Of a DNA stretch of 13,238 bases, positions 1 to 6,831 are shown piece after piece; position 1 is the first letter of the stretch; the number at the start of each line of letters is the position of its first letter. The stretch lies in contig RZYP01000049.1 in the NCBI GenBank assembly GCA_009930275.1, positions 1 to 13,238 of the forward strand, in the 5' to 3' direction. The position numbers and the translations under genes were made by a program. The stretch is from Negativicutes bacterium (GTDB lineage Bacteria; Bacillota_C; Negativicutes; Acidaminococcales; Acidaminococcaceae). The notes beneath the pieces were generated by a model. The model searched no databases, was not told the origin of the DNA, and saw only the letters and a program-made list of their open reading frames with translations.

Positions 1-1527
1 AACTGGCATAATTTTCGTCTGCGTCTTTTTGGCGAAGGCATCATTGTTGGTCTTTTATCCGGCATTGTTGTAGGTTTTTTCCGTTTCGCTCTGAACTTCG
101 TAGAGGCCCAGCGTGTTAATATTTATAGTTATCTGACTACTCATGACTGGACAATTAGCGCAATTTGGTTCTGTACTTTGCTTCTGACAGCTGCCGTCCT
201 GCATTTTCTGGTTGCGTACGAACCGCTTTCGGCAGGCAGCGGCATTCCACAGGTCAAAGGCGCTATTCTCGGTTTTTTCAAAATGCACTGGTTTCGGGTT
301 CTTTGGACTAAACTGGTGGGTGGTATCCTTGGTATTGGTGCTGGCCTCTCGCTCGGGCGGGAAGGTCCTTCAATTCAACTGGGAGCAATGATGGCACAAG
401 GCCTCAGCCGTCTTTTTGGCCGTTCAAGAATGGAAGAAAGGTATTTGTTGACCAGTGGTGCCAGTGCTGGTCTTGCGGCAGCCTTTAATGCCCCTTTAGC
501 CGGCGTTATTTTTTCTTTGGAAGAATTGCACCATAATTTTTCTGCGGTCGTCCTACTTCCTGCCATGGCTGCTGCTCTGACTGCGACAGCCATTTCTCAG
601 TTAATTTTTGGGAGTGCTACTATTTTTAACTTTTTAGATTTGCCGGTACTGCCACTCCAATATTTCGGACTAATTATTATATTGGGTCTTGTTCTGGGTA
701 TCTTTGGGACTGTCTTCAATTATGCTCTCATCAATATCTCTAAATTCTACCAGCTGCCATTTTTTAAAAACACTTTTTCGCGCGTTGCCTTTGTCCTGAT
801 TTTTGCAGGCATCCTCGGTTTTTATCTGCCGGAAGTTCTTGGTGGCGGCAGCGAGTTAATTGACACCATTTCCAAAAACCACTTCTCTCTTGCAGTTATT
901 GCTATACTTCTTTGCTGCAAATTCATTTTTACCATGTTAAGTTACGGTTCCGGCGTGCCCGGCGGCTTTTTCCTGCCCATGCTGGTTATTGGCGCCTTAG
1001 CTGGAAATCTTGTCGGCACTTTCATGGTTGATTGGGGGTTTTTAAATCCTTTTTTCCATCAAAATATGGTCGTTTTTGCCATGGCTGCTTTTTTTGCCGC
1101 CTCTGTGCGTGCGCCAATAACGGGCACTATCCTTGTTATGGAAATGACTGGTTCTTTCGAGCATCTCTTTCCTTTGGTAATAGCCTCTATCAGTGCTTAT
1201 CTTGCTGCCGAGGTTTGTAATAATGAGCCAATTTACGACCGCCTTCTGCAACGATCCCTAGATAGCATCAATAAACAAAACGATGATGTCGTCCCTGACA
1301 AAACCAGAAACGTAATTGAAATTTCGGTTTGCAGCGGCTGCTCGCTCGATGGCAAACTGGTTAAAAATATTGACTGGCCGGAGCACACGCTCCTTGTCGA
1401 CGTCAAGCGAGGCGAGAAGGATATTGTTCCTAATGGTGACACGCTGCTGTTCGCGGGTGATTATCTTTACGTGTTAACCGATAATGCCACTGCCGAAGCT
1501 GTCCGCAAACTGGCAGAAGAAAAATAA
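1..1527 (+). CDS. CLC-family chloride/proton antiporter with C-terminal TrkA_C domain (5' partial)
   Basis: The reading frame is open from base 1, so the gene enters from the left; the first visible residues (NWHNFRLRLFGEG) resemble the segment just before the first CLC helix, so few residues are missing. All anion-pathway motifs are present: GSGIP (visible residues 79-83), GREGP (119-123, with the gating Glu at 121), GSGVPGGFFLP (316-326), and a late NEPIYDRLL segment carrying the conserved pore Tyr. A Glu pair in the FNAPLAGVIFSLEEL segment (174-175) matches the internal proton glutamate of EcClC-type exchangers, so antiport rather than channel activity is inferred. After about ten hydrophobic helices, the last 70 or so residues form a TrkA_C (RCK_C)-like domain, a common ligand-sensing tail in Firmicute CLC proteins. 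It acts in the cytoplasmic membrane in chloride, pH or acid-stress homeostasis. It is the last gene of its unit and is followed by a hairpin terminator. Confidence 0.93.
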   Translation, partial: NWHNFRLRLFGEGIIVGLLSGIVVGFFRFALNFVEAQRVNIYSYLTTHDWTISAIWFCTLLLTAAVLHFLVAYEPLSAGSGIPQVKGAILGFFKMHWFRVLWTKLVGGILGIGAGLSLGREGPSIQLGAMMAQGLSRLFGRSRMEERYLLTSGASAGLAAAFNAPLAGVIFSLEELHHNFSAVVLLPAMAAALTATAISQLIFGSATIFNFLDLPVLPLQYFGLIIILGLVLGIFGTVFNYALINISKFYQLPFFKNTFSRVAFVLIFAGILGFYLPEVLGGGSELIDTISKNHFSLAVIAILLCCKFIFTMLSYGSGVPGGFFLPMLVIGALAGNLVGTFMVDWGFLNPFFHQNMVVFAMAAFFAASVRAPITGTILVMEMTGSFEHLFPLVIASISAYLAAEVCNNEPIYDRLLQRSLDSINKQNDDVVPDKTRNVIEISVCSGCSLDGKLVKNIDWPEHTLLVDVKRGEKDIVPNGDTLLFAGDYLYVLTDNATAEAVRKLAEEK

Positions 1528-1556
1528 ATTACAACGACCTCTAATCGAAGTAAAAA

Positions 1557-1593
1557 TAGCCCGGCTATTCTTTTAAACAGAATAGCCGGGCTA
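1557..1593. terminator. Two-way intrinsic terminator between convergent genes
   Basis: A perfect 15-bp stem pairs 1557-1571 (TAGCCCGGCTATTCT) with 1579-1593 around a 7-base loop. On the minus strand it is followed directly by a U-rich run (TTTTTAC), and on the plus strand by CAATTTTAAA. It lies between the 3' ends of the CLC gene (+) and the decarboxylase gene (-), so it can serve both; the minus-strand tail is the better one. Confidence 0.85.
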
Positions 1594-1611
1594 CAATTTT
1601 AAATATTGTTT

Positions 1612-2883
1612 TTAGAAGTGAGTGAAGCCTTTTTTGAACGTTGCGCTAAAATCGAAGGTAGCGAAATAGTCTGCCGCTGTTTCGGCACGGCGGATCATTT
1701 CCACGCTGCCATCTTCTTTCAGTAGTAACTCTGCACTTCTCAGTTTGCCGTTATAATTATAACCCATGGCATAACCATGAGCACCTGCATCATGAATGAA
1801 GAGCAAGTCGCCGATATCTATTTTCGGCAATTTACGATCGATAGCAAATTTGTCATTGTTTTCACACAAACCGCCCGTAACATCGTAAACATTGTCGCAA
1901 GGCTCATTTTCCTTGCCCATGACAGTAATATGATGATAAGAGCCATAAATAGCAGGGCGCATCAGATTTGCCGCGCAAGCATCAAGGCCAATATATTCTT
2001 TGTAGGTATGTTTCTCATGAATAGCTTCGGCCACAAGAGCACCATACGGTCCCATCATAAAACGGCCCATCTCTGCGAAAATCGCTACGTTGCCCATACC
2101 TGCCGGCACGAGTACCTCTTCAAAAGCCTGGCGGACGCCTTCACCGATAGCAATTATATCGTTTGCTTTCTGGGAAGGTCTATAAGGAATGCCTACACCG
2201 CCGGAAAGATTGATGAACTCGATGCTGGCGCCGGTTTCATTTTTCAAGTCAACTGCAAGCTGGAAAAGAATTTTTGCAAGGCTTGGGTAATATTCATTGG
2301 TTACGGTATTGCTGGCAAGGAAGGCATGAATGCCAAAATGTTTGACGCCTTTGGCCATCAGTTTTTTATAGCCTTCGACCATTTGTTCACGGGTAAACCC
2401 GTACTTGGCATCGCCAGGATTGTCCATTATATTATTCTCGATAGCAAAATGACCGCCAGGATTAAAGCGGCAGCTAATAGTGGTAGGAATGTCAGCAACT
2501 TTCTCCAAAAAATCGATGTGAGTAATATCATCAAGATTAATTGTGACATTCAGCTTGCGTGCCAGCCTGAAATCCTCTGCCGGTGTAACATTAGACGAAA
2601 ACATTATTTCACTTTCCTTAAAACCAACAGCGTCAGCCATCAAAAGTTCTGTATAGGAGGAGCAGTCAGCGCCGCAGCCTTCTTCGCGCAGAATTTGCAG
2701 CAAGCGCGGATTTGGAGTTGCCTTAACGGCAAAATATTCCTTGAACCCTTTATTCCAGGCAAAAGCTTTCATTACTTTGCGGGCATTTTCGCGTATGCCC
2801 TTTTCATCATAAAGATAAAATGGCGTTGCGTATTCCGACGTAATTTTCTCTAACTGTTCTTTGGTTACAAATGGTTTTTTCAC
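1612..2883 (-). CDS. LysA-family PLP decarboxylase (diaminopimelate decarboxylase-like)
   Basis: Fold-type III PLP decarboxylase of about 423 residues, the usual LysA length. LysA makes lysine from meso-diaminopimelate in the cytoplasm. Seen: the PLP lysine in YFAVKATPNP (K54), a glycine loop SGGVGIPY (227-234), EMGR (271-274), CENND (340-344), DAGAH (365-369) and a NYNGKLRSAELLL tail that aligns with the LysA NYNSRPRPAEVLV region. Several canonical residues differ: HIGS is FLAS (188-191), EPGR is EMGR, CESGD is CENND and DAGAY is DAGAH. The family call is firm, but the exact substrate is less so. Start: a GTG at 2895 lies inside the SD-like AAGAGGGG (2902-2895); the GTG at 2883 sits 11 bases after it and gives an MKKPFVTKEQ start, so it is preferred, although reinitiation at 2895 after the upstream stop (2901) is possible. 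It is the second gene after the TrmB regulator, with no terminator between them. Confidence 0.8.
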   Translation of the reverse strand: MKKPFVTKEQLEKITSEYATPFYLYDEKGIRENARKVMKAFAWNKGFKEYFAVKATPNPRLLQILREEGCGADCSSYTELLMADAVGFKESEIMFSSNVTPAEDFRLARKLNVTINLDDITHIDFLEKVADIPTTISCRFNPGGHFAIENNIMDNPGDAKYGFTREQMVEGYKKLMAKGVKHFGIHAFLASNTVTNEYYPSLAKILFQLAVDLKNETGASIEFINLSGGVGIPYRPSQKANDIIAIGEGVRQAFEEVLVPAGMGNVAIFAEMGRFMMGPYGALVAEAIHEKHTYKEYIGLDACAANLMRPAIYGSYHHITVMGKENEPCDNVYDVTGGLCENNDKFAIDRKLPKIDIGDLLFIHDAGAHGYAMGYNYNGKLRSAELLLKEDGSVEMIRRAETAADYFATFDFSATFKKGFTHF

Positions 2884-2900
2884 TAGTTTGTGCACCCCTC

Positions 2901-3596
2901 TTATTCAATATTTGTTAATTCAATCAGCTTAATTTCATTTTTTAGTGCGTCTTTAAATAAATCAACTAAATTCTGCTTGCCCGAATATAAGCAGGTAGAG
3001 CTGTCACCGTCTGCCAGGTCACCGGTCAGGACTTTGCAGGAATCGGCAATCAACCTGATCTGGCTGTTTGGTTTTTCCGCGTAGTAAGTCGTTGCTCCCG
3101 GTAATACAAAGGACCGTTCGGTTATAATTACTATCTTTAAGCCCCGCTTCACAGCCTCAGCCAGTGGTTCCCGCAGGTCTTCAATAAGCGAGCCTGTCGC
3201 AGAGACATAAATTCTGGCTTCCGCCTTAGCAATCATGTTTTTCAACTTATTCATGATTGCCTGCGCGCCTTTTATGGTAATGTAACCTTCAACCTCGTTT
3301 TTGGCAACAGGCATCTTCTCTATTAAATAGGCCTTGTATTCCTGCATTTGGCGAATTTTGTTCTCACAAAACTCTTCAAATGAGACCGGTGTATATCTGG
3401 TAGCCGTATCCTCGGTAACATGTGCCGCGCCTTTATCCACCAAACCTGCTAACGCAGTGTATGTGTTGGAACGGGAAATGCCTGTAAGTTTGGCTGCTTC
3501 ATAACCGGTCAGACTGCCTTCAGCAAGGAGTGCCATGTACAGTGTCGCCTCATGCCGTGTCAGATTAAAATACACCAAGCGCTCAATTACGTCCAT
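2901..3596 (-). CDS. TrmB-family transcriptional regulator
   Basis: Cytoplasmic DNA-binding protein of 231 residues. Residues 1-70 form a TrmB-type winged helix-turn-helix (LTRHEATLYMALLAEGSLTGYEAAKLTGISRSNTYTAL in outline, with a wing ending ATRYTPV). A short helical linker (about 75-95, FEEFCENKIRQMQEYKAYL) follows, then a C-terminal effector/dimer domain of the PLD-like type found in bacterial TrmB proteins (ITIKGAQAIMNKLKNMI, then IYVSATGSL and LKIVIIT strands). Start: ATG at 3596 has a perfect AAGGAGG at 3607-3601. The frame stays open to 3665, but that extension runs back across the promoter (3634-3662) and cannot be translated from the transcript starting there. It is the first gene of a two-gene unit with the LysA-like decarboxylase, whose expression it probably controls, perhaps along with its own. 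The effector is unknown. Confidence 0.87.
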   Translation of the reverse strand: MDVIERLVYFNLTRHEATLYMALLAEGSLTGYEAAKLTGISRSNTYTALAGLVDKGAAHVTEDTATRYTPVSFEEFCENKIRQMQEYKAYLIEKMPVAKNEVEGYITIKGAQAIMNKLKNMIAKAEARIYVSATGSLIEDLREPLAEAVKRGLKIVIITERSFVLPGATTYYAEKPNSQIRLIADSCKVLTGDLADGDSSTCLYSGKQNLVDLFKDALKNEIKLIELTNIE

Positions 3597-3633
3597 TTTG
3601 CCTCCTTGGGTTTTATTGTTCCTATGTAGGACT

Positions 3634-3662
3634 ACTATAAGGCTTTTTTTATTTTTTGTCAA
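3634..3662 (-). promoter_or_regulatory. Strong sigma-A promoter for the TrmB regulator-decarboxylase unit
   Basis: On the minus strand there is a consensus -35 TTGACA (3662-3657), a 17-base A-rich spacer, and a -10 TATAGT (3639-3634), giving a start near 3627. A 12-base palindrome, TCCTATGTAGGA (3620-3631), lies across the predicted start and is a possible autoregulatory operator; its 5-bp arms are short, so that part is tentative. Confidence 0.8.
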
Positions 3663-3675
3663 CAAAAATACTTAA

Positions 3676-3706
3676 AGCCTGGATTTCTTTTACTGAAATC
3701 CAGGCT
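3676..3706 (-). terminator. Intrinsic terminator after the acyltransferase-like gene
   Basis: A perfect 12-bp stem pairs 3676-3687 (AGCCTGGATTTC) with 3695-3706 around a 7-base loop. On the minus strand it is followed by TTAAGTATTTTTG, which is only moderately U-rich. It lies just after the stop of the DUF1624 gene and 14 bases before the -35 box of the regulator promoter, so it insulates the two minus-strand units. Confidence 0.75.
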
Positions 3707-3709
3707 CTA

Positions 3710-4453
3710 TTATTTATTATTATCAAATAACAAGAAACAAACAATTAGTAGAATCGGCTGGTGCGCAAGATAGATAAATAAACTGTGACGGCCCATTGCA
3801 GAAAATATCGGCAGCCCCTCTGATAAATATTTCTTCTTGAAATCTTCACCCAACCGCTGCCAAAAATAATATCCTAGCCAATAAGGAAAAAGCCAAGGCA
3901 ACAGGGGGAAGTAATCTGCAGAAACAAAACTTGCATGGGGTAAACCCAGCGGAAATAAAACTCTGCTTTCATACCATGATGAAGGCAAATCATATAAGTG
4001 AATTCCTAAAAAGCCCAAGCTGCCGTCAGCCAGCTCATGTGTAAGCAAAAACAGAAGTAAACTGAGAGCAATCCCAAGTTTTCCAGGTATTTTTTTCAGC
4101 AGAGGAGAAAAAAAGACAGTTAAAACCGCCGCCCATCCCAGTAGGCTTAAGATGCCGAAAACAATAATGCTGCCAGGCGAATAAATATAAGTTGCCAAGG
4201 TAATAAACAAGCCGCAGGCAACTAAAAACAGTCCATTACGCAAAGGTTTTTTCGCACAAAGAGACATGGCGCCGGATATCAAAATGAAGAGACAGACGCC
4301 TCCTTGTTGCACCATATACGTCCCCCAACCCTCAAACCAAGGAAAGTCCATCGAATAAAAGTGAACCAAATCATAAATGAAATGGTACACTATCACACAA
4401 AAAATTGCTAAGCCTCGCAGAGTATCAATTAGTTCATAACGCGGTCTTTCCAT
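3710..4453 (-). CDS. DUF1624 / heparan-alpha-glucosaminide N-acetyltransferase-like membrane protein
   Basis: Integral membrane protein of about 247 residues. It opens with the family hallmark, a short cytoplasmic tail followed by DTLRGLAIFCVIVYHFIYDL: the D-LRG-AI motif at 10-17 and a conserved His at 24 in the first membrane helix. Six or seven further hydrophobic helices follow, including the GRHSLFIYLAHQPILL segment near the C-terminus that is typical of membrane acyltransferases. Relatives are thought to pass acyl groups from cytoplasmic acyl-CoA to sugars across the membrane; substrate and activity here are unknown. Start: ATG 4453, with GAGGTG at 4463-4458 as SD. The upstream GTG (4459) lies inside that SD and is rejected. 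The stop codon of the phosphatase gene (4463-4461) overlaps the same SD, so translation of the two genes is coupled. A terminator follows. Confidence 0.82.
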   Translation of the reverse strand: MERPRYELIDTLRGLAIFCVIVYHFIYDLVHFYSMDFPWFEGWGTYMVQQGGVCLFILISGAMSLCAKKPLRNGLFLVACGLFITLATYIYSPGSIIVFGILSLLGWAAVLTVFFSPLLKKIPGKLGIALSLLLFLLTHELADGSLGFLGIHLYDLPSSWYESRVLFPLGLPHASFVSADYFPLLPWLFPYWLGYYFWQRLGEDFKKKYLSEGLPIFSAMGRHSLFIYLAHQPILLIVCFLLFDNNK

Positions 4454-4460
4454 AAACACC

Positions 4461-5264
4461 TCAAATATAGTTTATTAAATTCCCAGCATGGTCGAGAATT
4501 ATATCCGGCTTGATATGTCCTCTTTCAACATCGTCAAGAGTTGCTTCACCTGTCAAAACCAATATTGATAGAATATCGTTGTTCAAGCCGAAAGCGATAT
4601 CCGTGCTAAGACGGTCACCTACCATGGCAATCTCGCTTTTATTAAACCCTGTTCTTTCCATTAACAGATCTATCATGTAATGGTAAGGCTTGCCCAAAAC
4701 ATCTAATGGACCAACGCCCGTGGCTGTTTTAATAAGTTCGATCATGGCGCCGCAGTCAGGAATAAATTCTCCGTCCTCAATAGGACAGCGGACGTCCGGA
4801 TGCGTCGCGATATAAGGCACACTCTTGTCAATGAGCCGGCAAGCCGTTGCCAGATTGTCATAGGCCAGCGTCATGTCAAAACCAAGAATAACGAAATCCG
4901 GGTCAACAACTGCCGGGTCGACGATTGCAAAACCTGCCTTAGTAATAGTTGCCTTTAATTCCGGCGTTCCCAAAACGAATAGTTTGGCCTGGGGACTGAC
5001 CTTGCCCAGGTAGTACGTCAGCGCATCCGAAGAAATCAGGACGTCATCACAAGTGACTTCGATGCCCATTCGAGTCATTTTGTTGACATAATGCGCGTGA
5101 TCCTTGGAGGAATTATTTGTTACCAAATAAAACTTCTTTTCTTTTGCCCGCAGTCGGGCGAAAAACTCATCCATCCCCGGAATAAGCGTATTACCTAAAT
5201 TAATCGTACCATCCATATCAAACAAAAAGCATTTTATGCCTTTTAACCGCTCCGCATTCTGCAT
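4461..5264 (-). CDS. HAD-IIA family sugar/aryl phosphatase (NagD/p-nitrophenyl phosphatase-like)
   Basis: Cytoplasmic HAD-superfamily hydrolase of 267 residues, the normal size for subfamily IIA. All four HAD motifs are visible: I, DMDGT with nucleophile Asp16 and acid Asp18; II, VTNNSS (48-53); III, Lys192 in LGKPYHYM; IV, GDRLSTDI (216-223) for magnesium. The C2-type cap lies between motifs II and III. Members dephosphorylate small phospho-sugars, nucleotides or metabolic by-products; the native substrate cannot be read from sequence. Start: ATG 5264 has GGGGAG eight bases upstream. An in-frame ATG at 5318 is upstream of the -10 box (5307-5312) and is not used. It is the first gene of a coupled pair with the DUF1624 membrane protein, which hints at a shared carbohydrate substrate (inference only). 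Confidence 0.9.
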   Translation of the reverse strand: MQNAERLKGIKCFLFDMDGTINLGNTLIPGMDEFFARLRAKEKKFYLVTNNSSKDHAHYVNKMTRMGIEVTCDDVLISSDALTYYLGKVSPQAKLFVLGTPELKATITKAGFAIVDPAVVDPDFVILGFDMTLAYDNLATACRLIDKSVPYIATHPDVRCPIEDGEFIPDCGAMIELIKTATGVGPLDVLGKPYHYMIDLLMERTGFNKSEIAMVGDRLSTDIAFGLNNDILSILVLTGEATLDDVERGHIKPDIILDHAGNLINYI

Positions 5265-5306
5265 CAGCACTGCTCCCCTGCAATAAAATTTTATCAACAC
5301 ATATCT

Positions 5307-5335
5307 ATTATACGGCATCGGCAGGCAACGGTAAA
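5307..5335 (-). promoter_or_regulatory. Promoter of the HAD phosphatase-DUF1624 unit
   Basis: On the minus strand a perfect -10 TATAAT (5312-5307) is spaced 17 bases from TTTACC (5335-5330), a 4/6 match to the -35 consensus. The start would fall near 5300, leaving a leader of about 35 bases. Its -35 is only 10 bases from the -35 of the divergent exporter promoter. Confidence 0.65.
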
Positions 5336-5345
5336 ATTTTCCCCG

Positions 5346-5374
5346 TTGTTTTTTCGCCGCAAATAGTCGATAAT
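5346..5374 (+). promoter_or_regulatory. Promoter of the EamA exporter-rhodanese unit
   Basis: TTGTTT (5346-5351), a 17-base spacer and GATAAT (5369-5374) form a plausible sigma-A promoter, with the exporter start codon 35 bases further on. It is back to back with the divergent phosphatase promoter. The match is moderate. Confidence 0.5.
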
Positions 5375-5409
5375 AAAATAACAGTAGTGTTACTCAAGGA
5401 GGAGATTAG

Positions 5410-6285
5410 ATGGGGACAACCACCCTAGGCCATATTGCAGCACTTTTTACGGTCATCGTCTGGGGGACGACCTTTATTTCAACAAAGATTCTTTTACTGG
5501 ACTTCACTCCTTTAGAGATTCTTTTCTTTCGTTTTATTCTCGGTTTTTTGGTTTTATGTCTGGCAAGACCAAAAAGACTGAAAACCAAAGGACTGGAGGA
5601 AGAGAAATATTTCATTGCTGCCGGCTTGTGCGGCATTACGCTCTATTTCCTGCTCGAAAATGTCGCTTTGCTTTATACTTATGCTTCCAACGTCTGCCTT
5701 ATTTTAGCTTTTGTCCCTTTTATGACGGCTTTGGCAACAAAGTATCTTTTCGGCGAAGACTCGCTTAATCCTGGTTTTTTTGTTGGTTTTATTTGTGCAC
5801 TTTTCGGCGTGGCATTGATAGTATTTAACGGCAGCGTTATTTTAAAGCTTAATCCGATCGGCGACATCCTCGCTTTTCTGGCTGGCGTGGTTTGGGCATT
5901 GTATTCGGTTCTTCTGCGGAAAATCAGCACTTTTCATTATAATACAGTCCTTTGCACGCGCAATATTTTCGGCTATGGCTTAATTCTGATGCTGCCCGCT
6001 TTGCTTTTCATGGACTTCCAGTGGGGTTTCTATCGTCTTGACGACCATGCCAACCTGTTCAATCTGCTTTACCTGGGGATAGGTGCTTCTGCTATTTGCT
6101 TTGGCACCTGGAGTTGGTCCGTTAACATCCTCGGTCCGGTCAAAACCAGCATGTATATCTACATCAGTCCCATCGTGACAATCATTACCTCCGCTCTTAT
6201 TTTAGGAGAAAAAATTACCTGGCTGGCCTGTGTTGGCACCTTCTTTATCTTACTCGGACTCATTATCTCCGGCAGAAGAAACTAA
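5410..6285 (+). CDS. EamA/DMT-superfamily (RhaT/YdcZ-like) membrane transporter
   Basis: Cytoplasmic-membrane protein of 291 residues with the ten-helix DMT architecture, built from two EamA repeats (about 1-138 and 150-288). The first repeat opens with AALFTVIVWGTTFISTKILL and a TPLEILFFRF motif; the second opens with GDILAFLAGVVWALYSVLLRK and ends with the typical SPIVTIITSALILGEKITW...GLIISGRR segment. Family members mostly export amino acids, purines or other metabolites by proton or ion exchange; the substrate here cannot be deduced. The start ATG is supported by AGGAGG seven bases upstream. The rhodanese gene starts 50 bases after its stop with no terminator between, so the two are probably cotranscribed. 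Confidence 0.9.
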   Translation: MGTTTLGHIAALFTVIVWGTTFISTKILLLDFTPLEILFFRFILGFLVLCLARPKRLKTKGLEEEKYFIAAGLCGITLYFLLENVALLYTYASNVCLILAFVPFMTALATKYLFGEDSLNPGFFVGFICALFGVALIVFNGSVILKLNPIGDILAFLAGVVWALYSVLLRKISTFHYNTVLCTRNIFGYGLILMLPALLFMDFQWGFYRLDDHANLFNLLYLGIGASAICFGTWSWSVNILGPVKTSMYIYISPIVTIITSALILGEKITWLACVGTFFILLGLIISGRRN

Positions 6286-6335
6286 CTGTTTCAATTTGCT
6301 CCTTATTTTTAAAAACAATGAAACGAGGTGTTTTC

Positions 6336-6770
6336 ATGAACAAACTCTTTATGCTGCTTCTTCTTGGCATTGCGGTGATTGCCGTTGTCTTATTTACCAC
6401 CGGCTGTTCTTCACAACCAACAGCAAAATCGGTGACGCCCTCTGCTGCTGCCACCGAAGGCTCCTACCAAAAAATCGCCCCGGCTACTGTTAAAGCTCGT
6501 CTGGACAAAGGCGAGAAACTTATTATTGTCGATGTACGTACCAAGGAAGAATATGATGGCGGGCACATTCCTGACAGTCTCCTCATACCTTACGATGAAA
6601 TCGAAAAAAAGGCGCCTGCCTTATTGAAGGACAAAAACGCAGCAATAATCGTCTACTGCCGCACAGGGCGGCGCAGCGAAATTGCCGCTAAAGCGCTTAT
6701 AGGAATGGGTTATACCAATGTTGCCGATATGGGCGGCATCAATACCTGGACTTACGGCTTGGTAAAATAG
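6336..6770 (+). CDS. Rhodanese-domain lipoprotein
   Basis: Small protein of 144 residues. A signal peptide with a long hydrophobic core (about 4-20) ends in the lipobox-like FTTGC, so Cys24 would be lipidated and the mature protein anchored outside the cell membrane. A short Ser/Ala/Thr-rich linker (25-45) leads to one rhodanese domain (about 48-142) with VDVRTKEEYDGGHI, then the active-site loop CRTGRR, with the persulfide Cys at 108, and a final GYTNVADMGGINTW. Single-domain extracytoplasmic rhodaneses handle sulfane sulfur, thiosulfate or cyanide; the true donor and acceptor are unknown. Start: ATG 6336 has GAGGTG five bases upstream. The in-frame ATG at 6318 lacks an SD, and its use would lengthen the basic N-region. 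It lies in an apparent operon with the EamA exporter and is closed by a terminator. Confidence 0.88.
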   Translation: MNKLFMLLLLGIAVIAVVLFTTGCSSQPTAKSVTPSAAATEGSYQKIAPATVKARLDKGEKLIIVDVRTKEEYDGGHIPDSLLIPYDEIEKKAPALLKDKNAAIIVYCRTGRRSEIAAKALIGMGYTNVADMGGINTWTYGLVK

Positions 6771-6785
6771 AAAAAACACAAAAAA

Positions 6786-6825
6786 AGAGATGTAGAAATA
6801 GGGATAAACCTATTGCTACATCTCT
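6786..6825. terminator. Two-way intrinsic terminator between convergent operons
   Basis: A 16-bp stem with one mismatch pairs 6786-6802 with 6809-6825 around a 6-base loop. It is preceded by a run of seven A (a U-tract on the minus strand) and followed by AATTTTTT on the plus strand. It serves the rhodanese gene (+) and the TrpXYZ-like ATPase gene (-), whose stop lies 7 bases away. Confidence 0.85.
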
Positions 6826-6831
6826 AATTTT

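Noticed and set aside
1777..2853. Long plus-strand open frame (358 codons) opposite the decarboxylase gene
   Set aside because: It is a mirror of the strongly supported minus-strand LysA-family gene; the protein shows no family motif and the start lacks a good SD.
3597..3665. N-terminal extension of the TrmB regulator
   Set aside because: These codons cover a near-consensus promoter and the predicted transcription start, and a perfect SD precedes the ATG at 3596.
5265..5318. N-terminal extension of the HAD phosphatase from ATG 5318
   Set aside because: It overlaps the TATAAT box; the ATG at 5264 has an SD and matches the usual HAD-IIA N-terminus.
5382..5393. AGTA-N4-TACT dyad before the exporter start
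   Set aside because: Arms of four bases are expected by chance in AT-rich leader sequence.
6289..6326. GTTTCA/TGAAAC repeat between the exporter and rhodanese genes
   Set aside because: Only 6-bp arms separated by nearly 30 bases, with no U-tract; neither a terminator nor a convincing operator.
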